From Candidatus Thalassarchaeum sp. (GTDB lineage Archaea; Thermoplasmatota; Poseidoniia; Poseidoniales; Thalassarchaeaceae): DNA of 41,910 nt. The stretch spans positions 1 through 41,910 of the forward strand of contig JAKURL010000016.1 of NCBI GenBank assembly GCA_022449345.1, read 5' to 3'. Position numbers and translations under genes: made by a program. The notes beneath the pieces are model-generated. The model was not told the DNA's origin and ran no database searches. It saw only the letters and a list, made by a program, of their open reading frames with translations. Of the stretch, positions 1 through 7,940 are shown piece by piece. Positions within the stretch are counted from its first letter, which is position 1. Every line of letters starts with the position of its first letter.

Positions 1-1783
1 CTCGCAGATTAACTACTTTGTCAGGCCCACGAATCTTCCAAGAACCGGTTCGACCACCTGCTCCACACTCAAGAACCGAATCTGCATCTATTCCATTGCC
101 TAGTGATTTAGACATCTTTCGACCCCATGGGTCCATCCCCAAACCATCAATCCAGACGTGTTGGAATCCAGGTGAGTCCAACAATAGTGCACTCTTGAGT
201 AATGTGTAATACAACCACGTTCTGACAATCTCTTTACCCTGAGGGCGTATTCCAGTTGGGAAAGCATTCTCGAATAAATCCGGATCAGAAAGATAACCCG
301 ATACGTATAGGTTTGAGTTAGAAGAATCCATCCAAGTATCGAATACTTTTTCTTCCCCTAATACATCTCCTAAGGTCGAAGATAAATCATCCCAACTACC
401 GACATCTTCTCTGGTATCGCGTTGCAAAACTCGACTCCCTTTTGGAGGGGAATCCCTCCATGGTTGGACGTATACTCCTGCGGGAGGGGTGATGATTTTG
501 CTGCCATCTTCAGAGTACCATATTGGCACCTCAGTGTGATACCACCTTCTGCGACTAATAGGCCAATCAATGCTGATATTATCCATCCAATCCAACAAGA
601 ATTGTTTATTTCTGACTGGATGGAATTGCATCTGGTCAATCAATTCGCGCATTCTTTCCTGAATGTGGGTTTGTCTAACATACCATTCAGTGAGTAAGAT
701 TATTTCAACAGGATTTTTACCCCTTTCACTGACTGGAACCTCCTGCTCTTTATCGATCATATTTACAATCCTATCAGAGGCTTCTAAGTCCTCAATCACC
801 CTTTCTCTCGCCTCTATTACTTTCATTCCAACATAAGGACCGGAAACTTCTGTCATGTTACCTTCCAAATCAATTGCTTGAAAAGGAGTCAGTCCAAGTT
901 CCCTGAATACTGCGACATCGTTTTGGTCTCCGAAGGAACATGCCATGAGAACTCCCGAACCAAAGTCGGATTTTACAGAGGGATGTGTGGTGATTTCTAC
1001 AGACTTAGTCCTACCACTTGTTTCGACTGGTAAATCAATCTGTTTGCCGACTAAATTTTGGTATCTATCATCATCTGGATGAACTACTACGACTCCACAG
1101 GCACAAATCAATTCTGGTCTTGTGGTGGAAATAACCACATCAGTTCCGTCTTCCGTTGTCCACCTTACATCGATTAACTTGGTTTTTCTTTGGAGTCTTT
1201 CAACCTCAGCGTCAGCGATTGTTGTACCTTCGACAGGATCGTAGATATTTGGTCTGAGATCTTCTACAATATCTCCTCTTTTGAATAAGTCAACGAATAT
1301 CGCTTGAGATACTGCTCTGTACTCATCGGAATCAGTGAGGTATTCCTTTTCAAAATCACAAGATAACCCTACTCTAGCTGCGGTCTCTCTCATTGCTTGA
1401 GTATATTCTTCAATAGTATTTCGACAAAGGTCAAGGAATTCAGCTCGCTCAAATGTTTTCATTTTTCGGCCTGTGATTTTTTCGACAGTAAATTCGATGT
1501 TTATTCCATTCCGATCGACACCCCACGGAAAGAAAACTTCCTTGCCCAACAACCTCTGACTTCGAGCAATCACATCAATCATAGAATATTGTGCAACTGC
1601 ACCAATGTGCCATGTACCACTGGGATATGGTGGTGGTGTATCTACTACGAATATCTCCTTACCAGATGCAGGGTTGAATCCATATCTTTGATTGTACATT
1701 TCAGAATCTGCGTAGTGCTCTTCCTGAATCCGCTTCTCTAAATCGATTGACCAGCGTTTATCCTCTATCAAAGGGCCAACCAT
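1..1783 (-). CDS. valS: Valyl-tRNA synthetase, 3' end beyond left edge
   Basis: Class I aminoacyl-tRNA synthetase that charges tRNA-Val in the cytoplasm. Read on the minus strand, the frame is open from 1783 to the left edge, about 594 codons. Near the N-terminus it has PPPYPSGTWHIGAV, the HIGH-type ATP site written HIGA, followed by a GVDRNGINIE segment. This resembles the valyl enzymes I remember from Thermoplasma relatives. A long editing domain (TTRPELICACGVVVVHPDD) follows, and KMSKSLGN lies close to the window edge. The tRNA-binding C-terminal part is outside the window. ATG 1783 is preferred because GGAGG lies a few bases upstream; an in-frame GTG at 1807 would add eight residues. It is divergent from the RND exporter. 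LeuRS or IleRS are less likely on motif wording. Confidence 0.85.
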   Translation of the reverse strand, partial: MVGPLIEDKRWSIDLEKRIQEEHYADSEMYNQRYGFNPASGKEIFVVDTPPPYPSGTWHIGAVAQYSMIDVIARSQRLLGKEVFFPWGVDRNGINIEFTVEKITGRKMKTFERAEFLDLCRNTIEEYTQAMRETAARVGLSCDFEKEYLTDSDEYRAVSQAIFVDLFKRGDIVEDLRPNIYDPVEGTTIADAEVERLQRKTKLIDVRWTTEDGTDVVISTTRPELICACGVVVVHPDDDRYQNLVGKQIDLPVETSGRTKSVEITTHPSVKSDFGSGVLMACSFGDQNDVAVFRELGLTPFQAIDLEGNMTEVSGPYVGMKVIEARERVIEDLEASDRIVNMIDKEQEVPVSERGKNPVEIILLTEWYVRQTHIQERMRELIDQMQFHPVRNKQFLLDWMDNISIDWPISRRRWYHTEVPIWYSEDGSKIITPPAGVYVQPWRDSPPKGSRVLQRDTREDVGSWDDLSSTLGDVLGEEKVFDTWMDSSNSNLYVSGYLSDPDLFENAFPTGIRPQGKEIVRTWLYYTLLKSALLLDSPGFQHVWIDGLGMDPWGRKMSKSLGNGIDADSVLECGAGGRTGSWKIRGPDKVVNLR

Positions 1784-1857
1784 ATACTCATCCTCCGCAA
1801 ATTCCACCCCTTCCTAGAACATCTCATTCTTGACCGTTCCCAAACTATCACTATCAT

Positions 1858-1876
1858 ACAGAATGTTACATTCTGT
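1858..1876. promoter_or_regulatory. 19-bp perfect dyad between divergent valS and RND genes
   Basis: ACAGAATG, three bases (TTA), then CATTCTGT: 8-bp arms with perfect symmetry. It lies 75 bases upstream of the valS ATG and 69 bases upstream of the exporter start. The size and symmetry suit a dimeric helix-turn-helix repressor operator. No regulator gene is adjacent, so the binding protein is unknown. Confidence 0.45.
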
Positions 1877-1887
1877 CTAGCCAATAG

Positions 1888-1926
1888 CCGTCGGGTTCAA
1901 GCACCTTCGTTCGCGACGGTGAACCC
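1888..1926 (+). promoter_or_regulatory. Pseudoknot-like leader element before the RND exporter
   Basis: Two stems interleave. CCGTCG (1888-1893) pairs with CGACGG (1914-1919), and GGGTTCA (1893-1899) pairs with TGAACCC (1920-1926). The order 5'a-5'b-3'a-3'b is that of an H-type pseudoknot, or of two mutually exclusive hairpins because base 1893 is shared. It ends 13 bases before GGTGAGG (1938-1944 region) and the TTG start at 1946. Whether it is transcribed is unknown. Confidence 0.35.
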
Positions 1927-1945
1927 ATATTGGAGTTGGTGAGGC

Positions 1946-4882
1946 TTGCCGGATGACGATAATCAGGGCAATATTGCTTCACGTGTTGCCCAAAAGGCAA
2001 CGGAAAAAGGGAGAGAAGTTCTATCCAATGTAGATCTAAAAAAATCCACTCTAGAAAGCTATGGAAGACGTTCTAGAAATCAATTCCGAAGGATTACTTC
2101 AGACCTAAATTTCACCAATATTCTAACAAAATTCCCAGTTGTTACGGTTGTAGTTTGTCTATTAGTTACTGGATTTTTCTCTTGGGAATCGGGATTAGTC
2201 GATTGTAGAGACGGATTCTGTCCCATTGAAGGAAAATCATCGATGAATGTAAATGGAGACTTAGAGGTATATCTTCCAGGAGACTCCGAAGTTACTGCCT
2301 TAATTGCTGAAGTTGAAAAAAATTGGACCACCAACGTAATGGTAATCTATGTCGAATCATACGCTATTGAAGATGAGCCGCTTTCTGGCAGAAATATTAC
2401 CAGTGTTCCTGTATTGGAGGAAATAGAGCAATTAGAAAACCTACTGAACCCAGAACAAAATGATGGAGGTGCTGATAACGTAATCTATGTTCTCTCGATT
2501 TCTACAGTCATAAAAGAAGTTAATTCCTCTGCCGGAAGAGTCGTGAAATCATTCTTCTCGGGTGTTTCCCAAGCGATTGGGAACGAGGAACTTTCAGAAC
2601 AAGTTAACCAAACTATAGACGAAAATCAGGACGCATTGGGTAACTATGCAATACCAGATGAACAAGATCGTGTAGACCGGATTTTACAGGAAATGCCACC
2701 CAATGCACTTGACAAATTGGTTAGAGATGTAGGAATCTGGCAAAAAGATCAGCAAACAGACATTAAGTCAGATTTCGGATGGAATAGAGGAGTAATTATC
2801 ATAGGAATATCTGACGAATTGAGGGATGAAAATGGAAATAACATTACAGTTTCTCAATTCATTGAAGATACACAAGACCAAATTAATCAGTTAGCAGAGG
2901 ACAACGGTTGGGAGTCTAAAGGTCTGGTAATGACGCTTACTGGCCCAGTACCTATTACAAATGCAGTTACAGAAGAATCATTCAATTTATTTTGGAGCGT
3001 ATTTCCTAGAGGTGTAGCGTTTGTTGCATTTGGTCTGTTTATTTTCCATTGCGATTTATTGCAGACCGGAAGGATTAGGTTTGTCCAAGGAATTAAGGTG
3101 CTGGTGATAACAGGATTGCCAACTCTCTGTTCGGTATTCATAACCATGGGAATTATCGGTTGGACGAATTATGAAGTCACAATGACAGTAATCATTGTTG
3201 GACCGATTATTCTTGCACTGGGTGTTTCCTATGGATTACATATTACTAATCGATATGCGGAATCTAATGGAACGCCACAAGAAAAAATGGCCGAAGCCCT
3301 AGAATCAACCGGTAGGGCGGTACTGCTATCGGCAATTACAACGATTATTGGATTTATTTCGTTAACATTTGTAGAGATGAAACCGATACAAACCGTGGGG
3401 TGGTCATTAGCTGGTGGAATATTAGTTGTTTACATTATGACAATGGTCATGGTGCCTAACCTTACGATGATGCTTGATTTGAAGAAACCTTCACACCCTC
3501 CCCCCAAAGCCTTCGTGGCTGTTGTTAGCGTTCCAATAAACTGGACCAAGTTGACATTGGCGGTTTTCCTAACATTGATAATAATTTCAGCAGGATATAG
3601 TAGACCGAATGTCGAAGAAAATGTTGACCTGTTAGAGATGGCTCCTCAAGATATCGGGGCAGTTAAGAAAATGGGCACTTATTCCAATGAATTTGAGGCA
3701 GGCCAACCCGGATTCCTATTGATTGATGGTGATCTTAGTGCTTCTGCAGATCTTTTCAGTACAGATTTTAATCAAAACGACCCCTATGATAATCTCAAAG
3801 GAATAGAAGAATTAGAAGGAAAATGTAACTTGGTTAATCAAACAACAGCTGTATCAATTGTTTTCTTAATGAAAGCGATAGCAGTTGGTGAAACTCTAGA
3901 TGGAGATCCTATCTTAGATCTTTTACCTGACGACACACCCCCACAAATAAGGGATGTCGCTGAACTAATATTTGACCGAGAAGTTTCAGGAAACGGTTCT
4001 TTTTGGTGGAGTTTAGCTGTTCTAGATCAACAACAAGGCGGCACCGAATCCCAAAATTTCCTAATCTATGTATTCTATAACAGTCTGACAAAAGAAATGA
4101 GGGAATTATTCATTTCAGATGACTACAAGAGGAGTCTGATCTATATCGATATGCCCTTTTTGGATGTAAAGAGTACAGAGGCTGCTGTTTCACAAATTGA
4201 TAATTATGCTTCACAAGATACCAGTGGTGGTATCACTTCCACAAGACTCGTCGGAGTTGCTTCAGTAACTATTGAGGTGAATAATCTCATAGTAAGTACC
4301 CAATGGACATCGCTGGGAGTTGCCTTGCTATTTACAATCCTAACTTTGGGCCTAGTATTCAGAGACGCCCGCTACGCCATTCTTACAACAATGCCAGTAG
4401 CGTTTACAGTGTTTATGCAATGGTTGGTTATGGATCAAGAGAATGTGACATTATCACTAGTTACGGTGATGATAGGGTCGATTCTTGTTGGTGTCGGAGT
4501 AGACTTCTCAATTCATATTGCAAACCGGGTTAAGGAGTTAGGCGGATCTCTTGATGCAATACGGATTGCATGTGCAAGCACTGGTATGAGTTTGACTGAG
4601 GCGGTTACTGTTACGGTACTTGGATTGTGCTGTGCATTCTATATTCCTATTCCTGCGATTATACCATTCGTAAAGGTGATTATTATTCTACTAATCCTAG
4701 CCGCGATTTCAGCATTGATTTTGCTACCTGCAATCTATACATTACTGGTTAAGGCCAACATCACGTTAACCGGGGGTTCCAACACTATGGCAAAAGCAGC
4801 AGGACTTCGGAGGACTTTAACTAAGGAAGAAGGAAACATCATGGATTCTACTCTGGTAATGAGTTCTGAGGATGCTTGGTGA
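1946..4882 (+). CDS. RND/MMPL-family exporter with two SSD-like halves
   Basis: Predicted proton-driven inner-membrane exporter or lipid transporter of the RND superfamily, 978 residues. TM1 is at about 63-80. A large extracytoplasmic loop follows (about 85-345), then a cluster of five TM segments at about 351-505. TM7 is at about 536-551, followed by a second outer loop and a second TM cluster at about 780-945. The internal duplication shows in GVSYGLHITNRYAE (about 426-439) and GVGVDFSIHIANRVKE (about 850), the paired TM4 signature of sterol-sensing/MMPL proteins. The start is TTG at 1946; the first internal Met lies after TM1, so a later start would lose it. GGTGAGG precedes the TTG closely. 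The substrate cannot be read from sequence. The stop lies 4 bases before the EVE gene start. Confidence 0.85.
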   Translation: MPDDDNQGNIASRVAQKATEKGREVLSNVDLKKSTLESYGRRSRNQFRRITSDLNFTNILTKFPVVTVVVCLLVTGFFSWESGLVDCRDGFCPIEGKSSMNVNGDLEVYLPGDSEVTALIAEVEKNWTTNVMVIYVESYAIEDEPLSGRNITSVPVLEEIEQLENLLNPEQNDGGADNVIYVLSISTVIKEVNSSAGRVVKSFFSGVSQAIGNEELSEQVNQTIDENQDALGNYAIPDEQDRVDRILQEMPPNALDKLVRDVGIWQKDQQTDIKSDFGWNRGVIIIGISDELRDENGNNITVSQFIEDTQDQINQLAEDNGWESKGLVMTLTGPVPITNAVTEESFNLFWSVFPRGVAFVAFGLFIFHCDLLQTGRIRFVQGIKVLVITGLPTLCSVFITMGIIGWTNYEVTMTVIIVGPIILALGVSYGLHITNRYAESNGTPQEKMAEALESTGRAVLLSAITTIIGFISLTFVEMKPIQTVGWSLAGGILVVYIMTMVMVPNLTMMLDLKKPSHPPPKAFVAVVSVPINWTKLTLAVFLTLIIISAGYSRPNVEENVDLLEMAPQDIGAVKKMGTYSNEFEAGQPGFLLIDGDLSASADLFSTDFNQNDPYDNLKGIEELEGKCNLVNQTTAVSIVFLMKAIAVGETLDGDPILDLLPDDTPPQIRDVAELIFDREVSGNGSFWWSLAVLDQQQGGTESQNFLIYVFYNSLTKEMRELFISDDYKRSLIYIDMPFLDVKSTEAAVSQIDNYASQDTSGGITSTRLVGVASVTIEVNNLIVSTQWTSLGVALLFTILTLGLVFRDARYAILTTMPVAFTVFMQWLVMDQENVTLSLVTVMIGSILVGVGVDFSIHIANRVKELGGSLDAIRIACASTGMSLTEAVTVTVLGLCCAFYIPIPAIIPFVKVIIILLILAAISALILLPAIYTLLVKANITLTGGSNTMAKAAGLRRTLTKEEGNIMDSTLVMSSEDAW

Positions 4883-4886
4883 TTTC

Positions 4887-5360
4887 ATGGTAAATTATTG
4901 GTTGATGAAAAGTGAACCACACGTATATCCTTGGTCACAATTAGTGGAAGATAAATCTACTCATTGGGATGGAGTAAGGAATTATCAAGCACGTAATATA
5001 ATGCGTGATGATATGAAAATTGGAGACTGGGTTTTGTTCTATCATTCAAATTGCAAACCTCCTCATGTTGCGGGCGTCGCGAAGGTTTGCAAAGAAGGAT
5101 ATCCTGATTTTACCGCACAAGATCCAAATTCAAAATATTTCGATGAGAAAGCATCACCAGATAATCCTCGTTGGATAATGGTTGACATCGAAGCTATCTC
5201 AGAGATGGAATCAGTTGGGCTTCCTGAACTGAGGGCTAATCCTAGTTTGGAGGGGATGCCATTACTACAACGAGGACAGCGTCTATCGGTGCAACCAGTC
5301 TCAGCAGAACATTTTGCCATAGTTTGCCAAATGGGTGGACTAGACGATTCTACTCTTTGA
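4887..5360 (+). CDS. EVE-domain (PUA-like, YTH-related) protein
   Basis: A protein of 157 residues that is almost entirely one EVE domain. It opens with MVNYWLMKSEP, the family's usual N-terminus (YWLxKSEP). Then come a WDGVRNYQARN segment, a GDWVLFYHSN strand and a DIEAI segment. EVE domains are PUA-like folds that bind modified bases in DNA or RNA, and relatives occur in RNA-modification and restriction contexts. The start is ATG 4887, with GGTGA four bases upstream. A longer in-frame start at 4872 would overlap the exporter and is less likely. It follows the RND gene by 4 bases, so the two are probably co-transcribed, although no functional link is evident. Confidence 0.85.
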   Translation: MVNYWLMKSEPHVYPWSQLVEDKSTHWDGVRNYQARNIMRDDMKIGDWVLFYHSNCKPPHVAGVAKVCKEGYPDFTAQDPNSKYFDEKASPDNPRWIMVDIEAISEMESVGLPELRANPSLEGMPLLQRGQRLSVQPVSAEHFAIVCQMGGLDDSTL

Positions 5361-5394
5361 GTGGGCATGTCTTCGGTGGACGATCGTCACCAGC

Positions 5395-5690
5395 GATGAA
5401 AATTCCACGATCTCCTCAGCCCCGCTATCCCAAGGCATCCAGCATCCCCGGTCGGGCTGCTCGCTTCCGCGCCTGACCTGATTCCCGGGCGTGAGACGGT
5501 CGACGCTTCCCTTCGGAAGCGCTCTCCGACAACCTGGATCTCTTGGGGGCGAGGCGTCGACGTCAACCGCAGGGTCATCGTCGGCTCGTATTCGCCGCCC
5601 TCAGACTTCAGGCCACCATTCTCGACGATTTGTGGATGATAGAACACGTCAACGCTCCCCCTAGCCCAATTCACGCGGGTAGCACTCACC
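5395..5690 (-). ncRNA. Signal recognition particle RNA (7S)
   Basis: RNA scaffold of the signal recognition particle, which binds SRP54 and SRP19. The minus strand of this markedly GC-rich stretch carries the helix 8 core: GTCAGG, a GGAA tetraloop closed by CGC/GCG (loop at 5465-5468), then AGCAG at 5455-5478. It also has helix 6, CGCTTCC-GAAG-GGAAGCG at 5504-5521, whose GAAG loop fits the GNAR rule for SRP19 binding. The 5' part has GGGCTAGGGGG, resembling the archaeal Alu domain. The 5' end is placed from a TATA-like box at 5709-5716; the 3' end is placed at a short T run near 5398. Both ends are good to about 10 bases. An apparent 100-residue frame here is not a gene. Confidence 0.88.
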
Positions 5691-5708
5691 TATGAACGAA
5701 ACGATTGT

Positions 5709-5716
5709 CTATATTT
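5709..5716 (-). promoter_or_regulatory. TATA box of the SRP RNA
   Basis: On the minus strand the sequence reads AAATATAG inside an AT-rich stretch. It lies about 25 bases before the inferred RNA 5' end at 5690, which begins GGTGAGTGC. This is normal spacing for an archaeal TATA element and its transcription start. Confidence 0.5.
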
Positions 5717-5747
5717 GTCTAAATGTGCCGAAAATCGCAGGAACATG

Positions 5748-6131
5748 TCATTCAGTTTCATATTTTGAGGGACAACCGGTTTGAATCTCATGTGCGTCTA
5801 GATTCCACACTCCATCTTCTTGATGTAAATCTCCTTTCACTGCAATCATACGCCCTTCTTCGAATCCGTCTGGAACAGCAATTGTGGCGAATGATACTTG
5901 AATTTGTGAATCAATTCCTTCAAGGATAAATGTCGAAGATGAATTATCAATAGATTGGATTTGTACTATTCCCCGAACATGAACCTGCCCCGAATCATGG
6001 TCCTCTGGATAATCCATAACTTCGTCGACTGTGTATTGTAATTGAGGGTCTACAGACAAAAACATCAATCCCAGAAGGCCGAGCATAATTGCTCCGACAT
6101 ACATAAGACGTGCCCCTCGACTTGTGTTCAC
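5748..6131 (-). CDS. ccmE: CcmE-like haem chaperone, CxxxY type
   Basis: Cytochrome c maturation protein E holds haem on the outer face of the membrane for transfer to apocytochrome c. This copy has 127 residues: one N-terminal TM anchor (about 9-26) and an OB-fold-like beta domain (HVRGIVQ, IQVSFATIAVPDGFEEGRMIAVKG). The C-terminal GCPSKYE gives C120 and Y124. Classical CcmE binds haem with the His of HxxxY. A CxxxY version is known from Desulfovibrio and several archaea (System I*), and this sequence fits it. No other ccm gene lies in the window. The SRP RNA follows about 60 bases downstream on the same strand. Confidence 0.75.
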   Translation of the reverse strand: MNTSRGARLMYVGAIMLGLLGLMFLSVDPQLQYTVDEVMDYPEDHDSGQVHVRGIVQIQSIDNSSSTFILEGIDSQIQVSFATIAVPDGFEEGRMIAVKGDLHQEDGVWNLDAHEIQTGCPSKYETE

Positions 6132-6188
6132 AGTACTTCGTCCCGTATGATATTGAATAGGCTTACCCTAAGGCATTGAACTATGATT

Positions 6189-7292
6189 TCAGCTCCTATT
6201 GTACCCTACAGCTTCCTGCAGGTCACTAAATCCTTCTTTCTCAATTTTCGATTTCAACCCTTTAGTGACCTTACCCACTACTGATGGGCCTTGGAATACC
6301 ATTGCGGAATACAGTTGTATTAGTGAAGATCCATTTTTTATCGCGTTCCATGCTGTCTCTCCAGATTCGATGCCACCACAACCCACTATCGGGACTTTGC
6401 CACCTATGGTGTCGTACAAGTCACCAATCATCTGAATTGATTTATCATGTAGAGGTCGGCCAGATAAGCCGCCTTGTTCAGCGAAGAAGTTTCGAGAACT
6501 AGTATTCTTAGGTGGTGGCCTACTAATCGTTGTATTTGTTGCAACAAAACCATCGATTCCAGCAGATAATGCCGCCCCCGCACAAGATAGTAAGTCGTCT
6601 CTTTCTAAATCCGGAGAGAATTTCAGAAGCATGGGTTTCAATCCTGACCTTCTTTCTCTTACTGATGAACAGGCTCTAACTACATCCCGAATGTGGGAGT
6701 CCTCTTGTAATTCCCTTAATCCGGGAGTATTTGGTGAAGATACGTTCAGCACGAATATATCAGCAAAGTCGTACAATAAATCGAATGTCTCGGCATAATC
6801 ATTGGGAGCCCGATCATTGTTAACAGTCTTTGAACGACCAATATTTGCAGCAATCGGAGCGTTGGGCCACTTTCCCGCGTTTTGTCTTTTGGAGAGAACT
6901 TCGCGTACCTTTTGGGCACCGGGATTATTGAATCCCATTCTATTGATCAATGCATTATCCTGATTCAATCTGAACATTCGAGGTTTTGGATTACCCTCTT
7001 GTGGATAACGAGTTATTCCACCATACTCAACCCAGGAAAAACCTAGAGCTGGCCAGGCACCAAGCGCTTGAGCTGATTTGTCAAATCCAGCGGCTAAACC
7101 TAGTGGGTGTCGAAAAAGTCGTCCGAATACTGTTATTGGTAGGTTAGGAGTCCGATATACGGAGTTGAGAATTTTTTGTGCAGCACGATTTTCTGCTAAT
7201 TTGGTGAGTGTGTTTACACTTAGATTGTGAGCCTTTTCTGAATCTATAAATCGCAAAGAGGGACGCACTAGTAAGCGATATGGCAAGCCCAT
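6189..7292 (-). CDS. pyrD: Dihydroorotate dehydrogenase, class 2 (quinone)
   Basis: Oxidises dihydroorotate to orotate in pyrimidine synthesis and passes electrons to membrane quinone. The 367-residue form from ATG 7292 begins MGLPYRLLVRPSLRF, the amphipathic N-terminus typical of class 2. Visible family motifs are PLGLAAGFDKS, NRMGFNNPG, the catalytic Ser segment NVSSPNTPGLRELQ, the FMN segment KFSPDL, FVATNTT, GGLSGRPL and GCGGIESG. A TTG at 7322 would add ten residues and crowd the divergent neighbour, so ATG is preferred. Class 2 use of quinone fits the menaquinone gene mqnC elsewhere in the window. Confidence 0.93.
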   Translation of the reverse strand: MGLPYRLLVRPSLRFIDSEKAHNLSVNTLTKLAENRAAQKILNSVYRTPNLPITVFGRLFRHPLGLAAGFDKSAQALGAWPALGFSWVEYGGITRYPQEGNPKPRMFRLNQDNALINRMGFNNPGAQKVREVLSKRQNAGKWPNAPIAANIGRSKTVNNDRAPNDYAETFDLLYDFADIFVLNVSSPNTPGLRELQEDSHIRDVVRACSSVRERRSGLKPMLLKFSPDLERDDLLSCAGAALSAGIDGFVATNTTISRPPPKNTSSRNFFAEQGGLSGRPLHDKSIQMIGDLYDTIGGKVPIVGCGGIESGETAWNAIKNGSSLIQLYSAMVFQGPSVVGKVTKGLKSKIEKEGFSDLQEAVGYNRS

Positions 7293-7345
7293 CCTGCAGT
7301 CGGCGGATGAGGCATCCTTCAAGTCTTGTGTCCATTACGCGAAGC

Positions 7346-7765
7346 ATGAGCGTAGAATTGTGTAGCCGGTCCTTGAGGGAACTTGCTCGCAGGATGCTCC
7401 GTTCAAGGGGAGTAATTATTAGATTGCCAATGGAAATTGTTGCTGATGAAAATCTGGCAATTCAAATTTCAGACCTAGCACCGAATTTGTATTTTGGTAT
7501 TGAGTTCAAATTCAACCCCGAGGAAGAAATTATTGTAACGAACATAGGTGGATTTGGCGGCGTTATTGGGCCTAATATCCCAGATGAGTCCGAAGTTTGG
7601 ATACCAATGGATTTGCAAATTGGATTTGATCAATTGAATTCTCAATTAATGAAACTCGCATCTGCAGGATATCCAGGTTGCACCGGTTGTGGTGGGCCAG
7701 ACGCTGAAACACCTTGGGATGAAATATCGATAAGGAAATTATTCGGAAAACAGTCAGATGATTGA
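7346..7765 (+). CDS. Unrecognised protein with C-terminal CxxC
   Basis: I do not recognise this family. From ATG 7346 it has 139 residues. There is an Arg-rich start (SRSLRELARRMLRSRG), then an acidic, beta-rich middle with several hydrophobic strands, and a tail with GYPGCTGCGG that could bind a metal or form a disulfide. No signal peptide or TM segment is visible. A longer frame from 7280 would overlap pyrD; starts at 7394 or 7430 are also possible, and no clear ribosome binding site decides between them. It is divergent from pyrD and upstream of topA, separated from topA by the CG-rich hairpin. Confidence 0.6.
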   Translation: MSVELCSRSLRELARRMLRSRGVIIRLPMEIVADENLAIQISDLAPNLYFGIEFKFNPEEEIIVTNIGGFGGVIGPNIPDESEVWIPMDLQIGFDQLNSQLMKLASAGYPGCTGCGGPDAETPWDEISIRKLFGKQSDD

Positions 7766-7787
7766 GGAGATTTTCCAGTATTCCCTC

Positions 7788-7835
7788 GCGCGCGTACACA
7801 TGACGCGCGCGCCACAGGCACGCGTGTACGCGCGC
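7788..7835. repeat. CG-rich 12-bp inverted repeat before topA
   Basis: GCGCGCGTACAC (7788-7799) is the exact reverse complement of GTGTACGCGCGC (7824-7835). The 24-base spacer itself contains another run of CG steps. The alternating CG composition is strikingly unlike the AT-leaning surroundings. It lies 23 bases after the preceding stop and about 105 bases before the topA start. It could be a terminator-like hairpin, a Z-DNA or supercoil-sensitive element, or a protein site. Confidence 0.6.
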
Positions 7836-7860
7836 CTTGCATCGCCCTAAGTTTACTCAC

Positions 7861-7868
7861 GTTTATAC
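7861..7868 (+). promoter_or_regulatory. Candidate TATA element of topA
   Basis: GTTTATAC lies 73 bases before the TTG start and downstream of the CG-rich inverted repeat. If used, transcription would start near 7888-7892 and leave a leader of about 50 bases. No other good TATA-like stretch is seen between the repeat and the gene. Confidence 0.35.
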
Positions 7869-7940
7869 AGGGTTCATGTCGCCACCGCGAAACGTGGTAC
7901 GCCAACATCGCGTAGTGAGACTAGAAATGAGAGTGATTAA

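Noticed and set aside
370-697. Open frames on both strands inside the valS region
   Set aside because: They are out-of-frame or antisense to the continuous ValRS frame, which carries family motifs.
5387-5689. 100-residue minus-strand open frame
   Set aside because: It coincides with the SRP RNA, whose helix 6 and helix 8 loops are clear; the peptide looks like nothing known.
7144-7347. 67-residue minus-strand frame at the pyrD 5' end
   Set aside because: Another frame of pyrD; the pyrD frame has the family N-terminus MGLPYRLLV.
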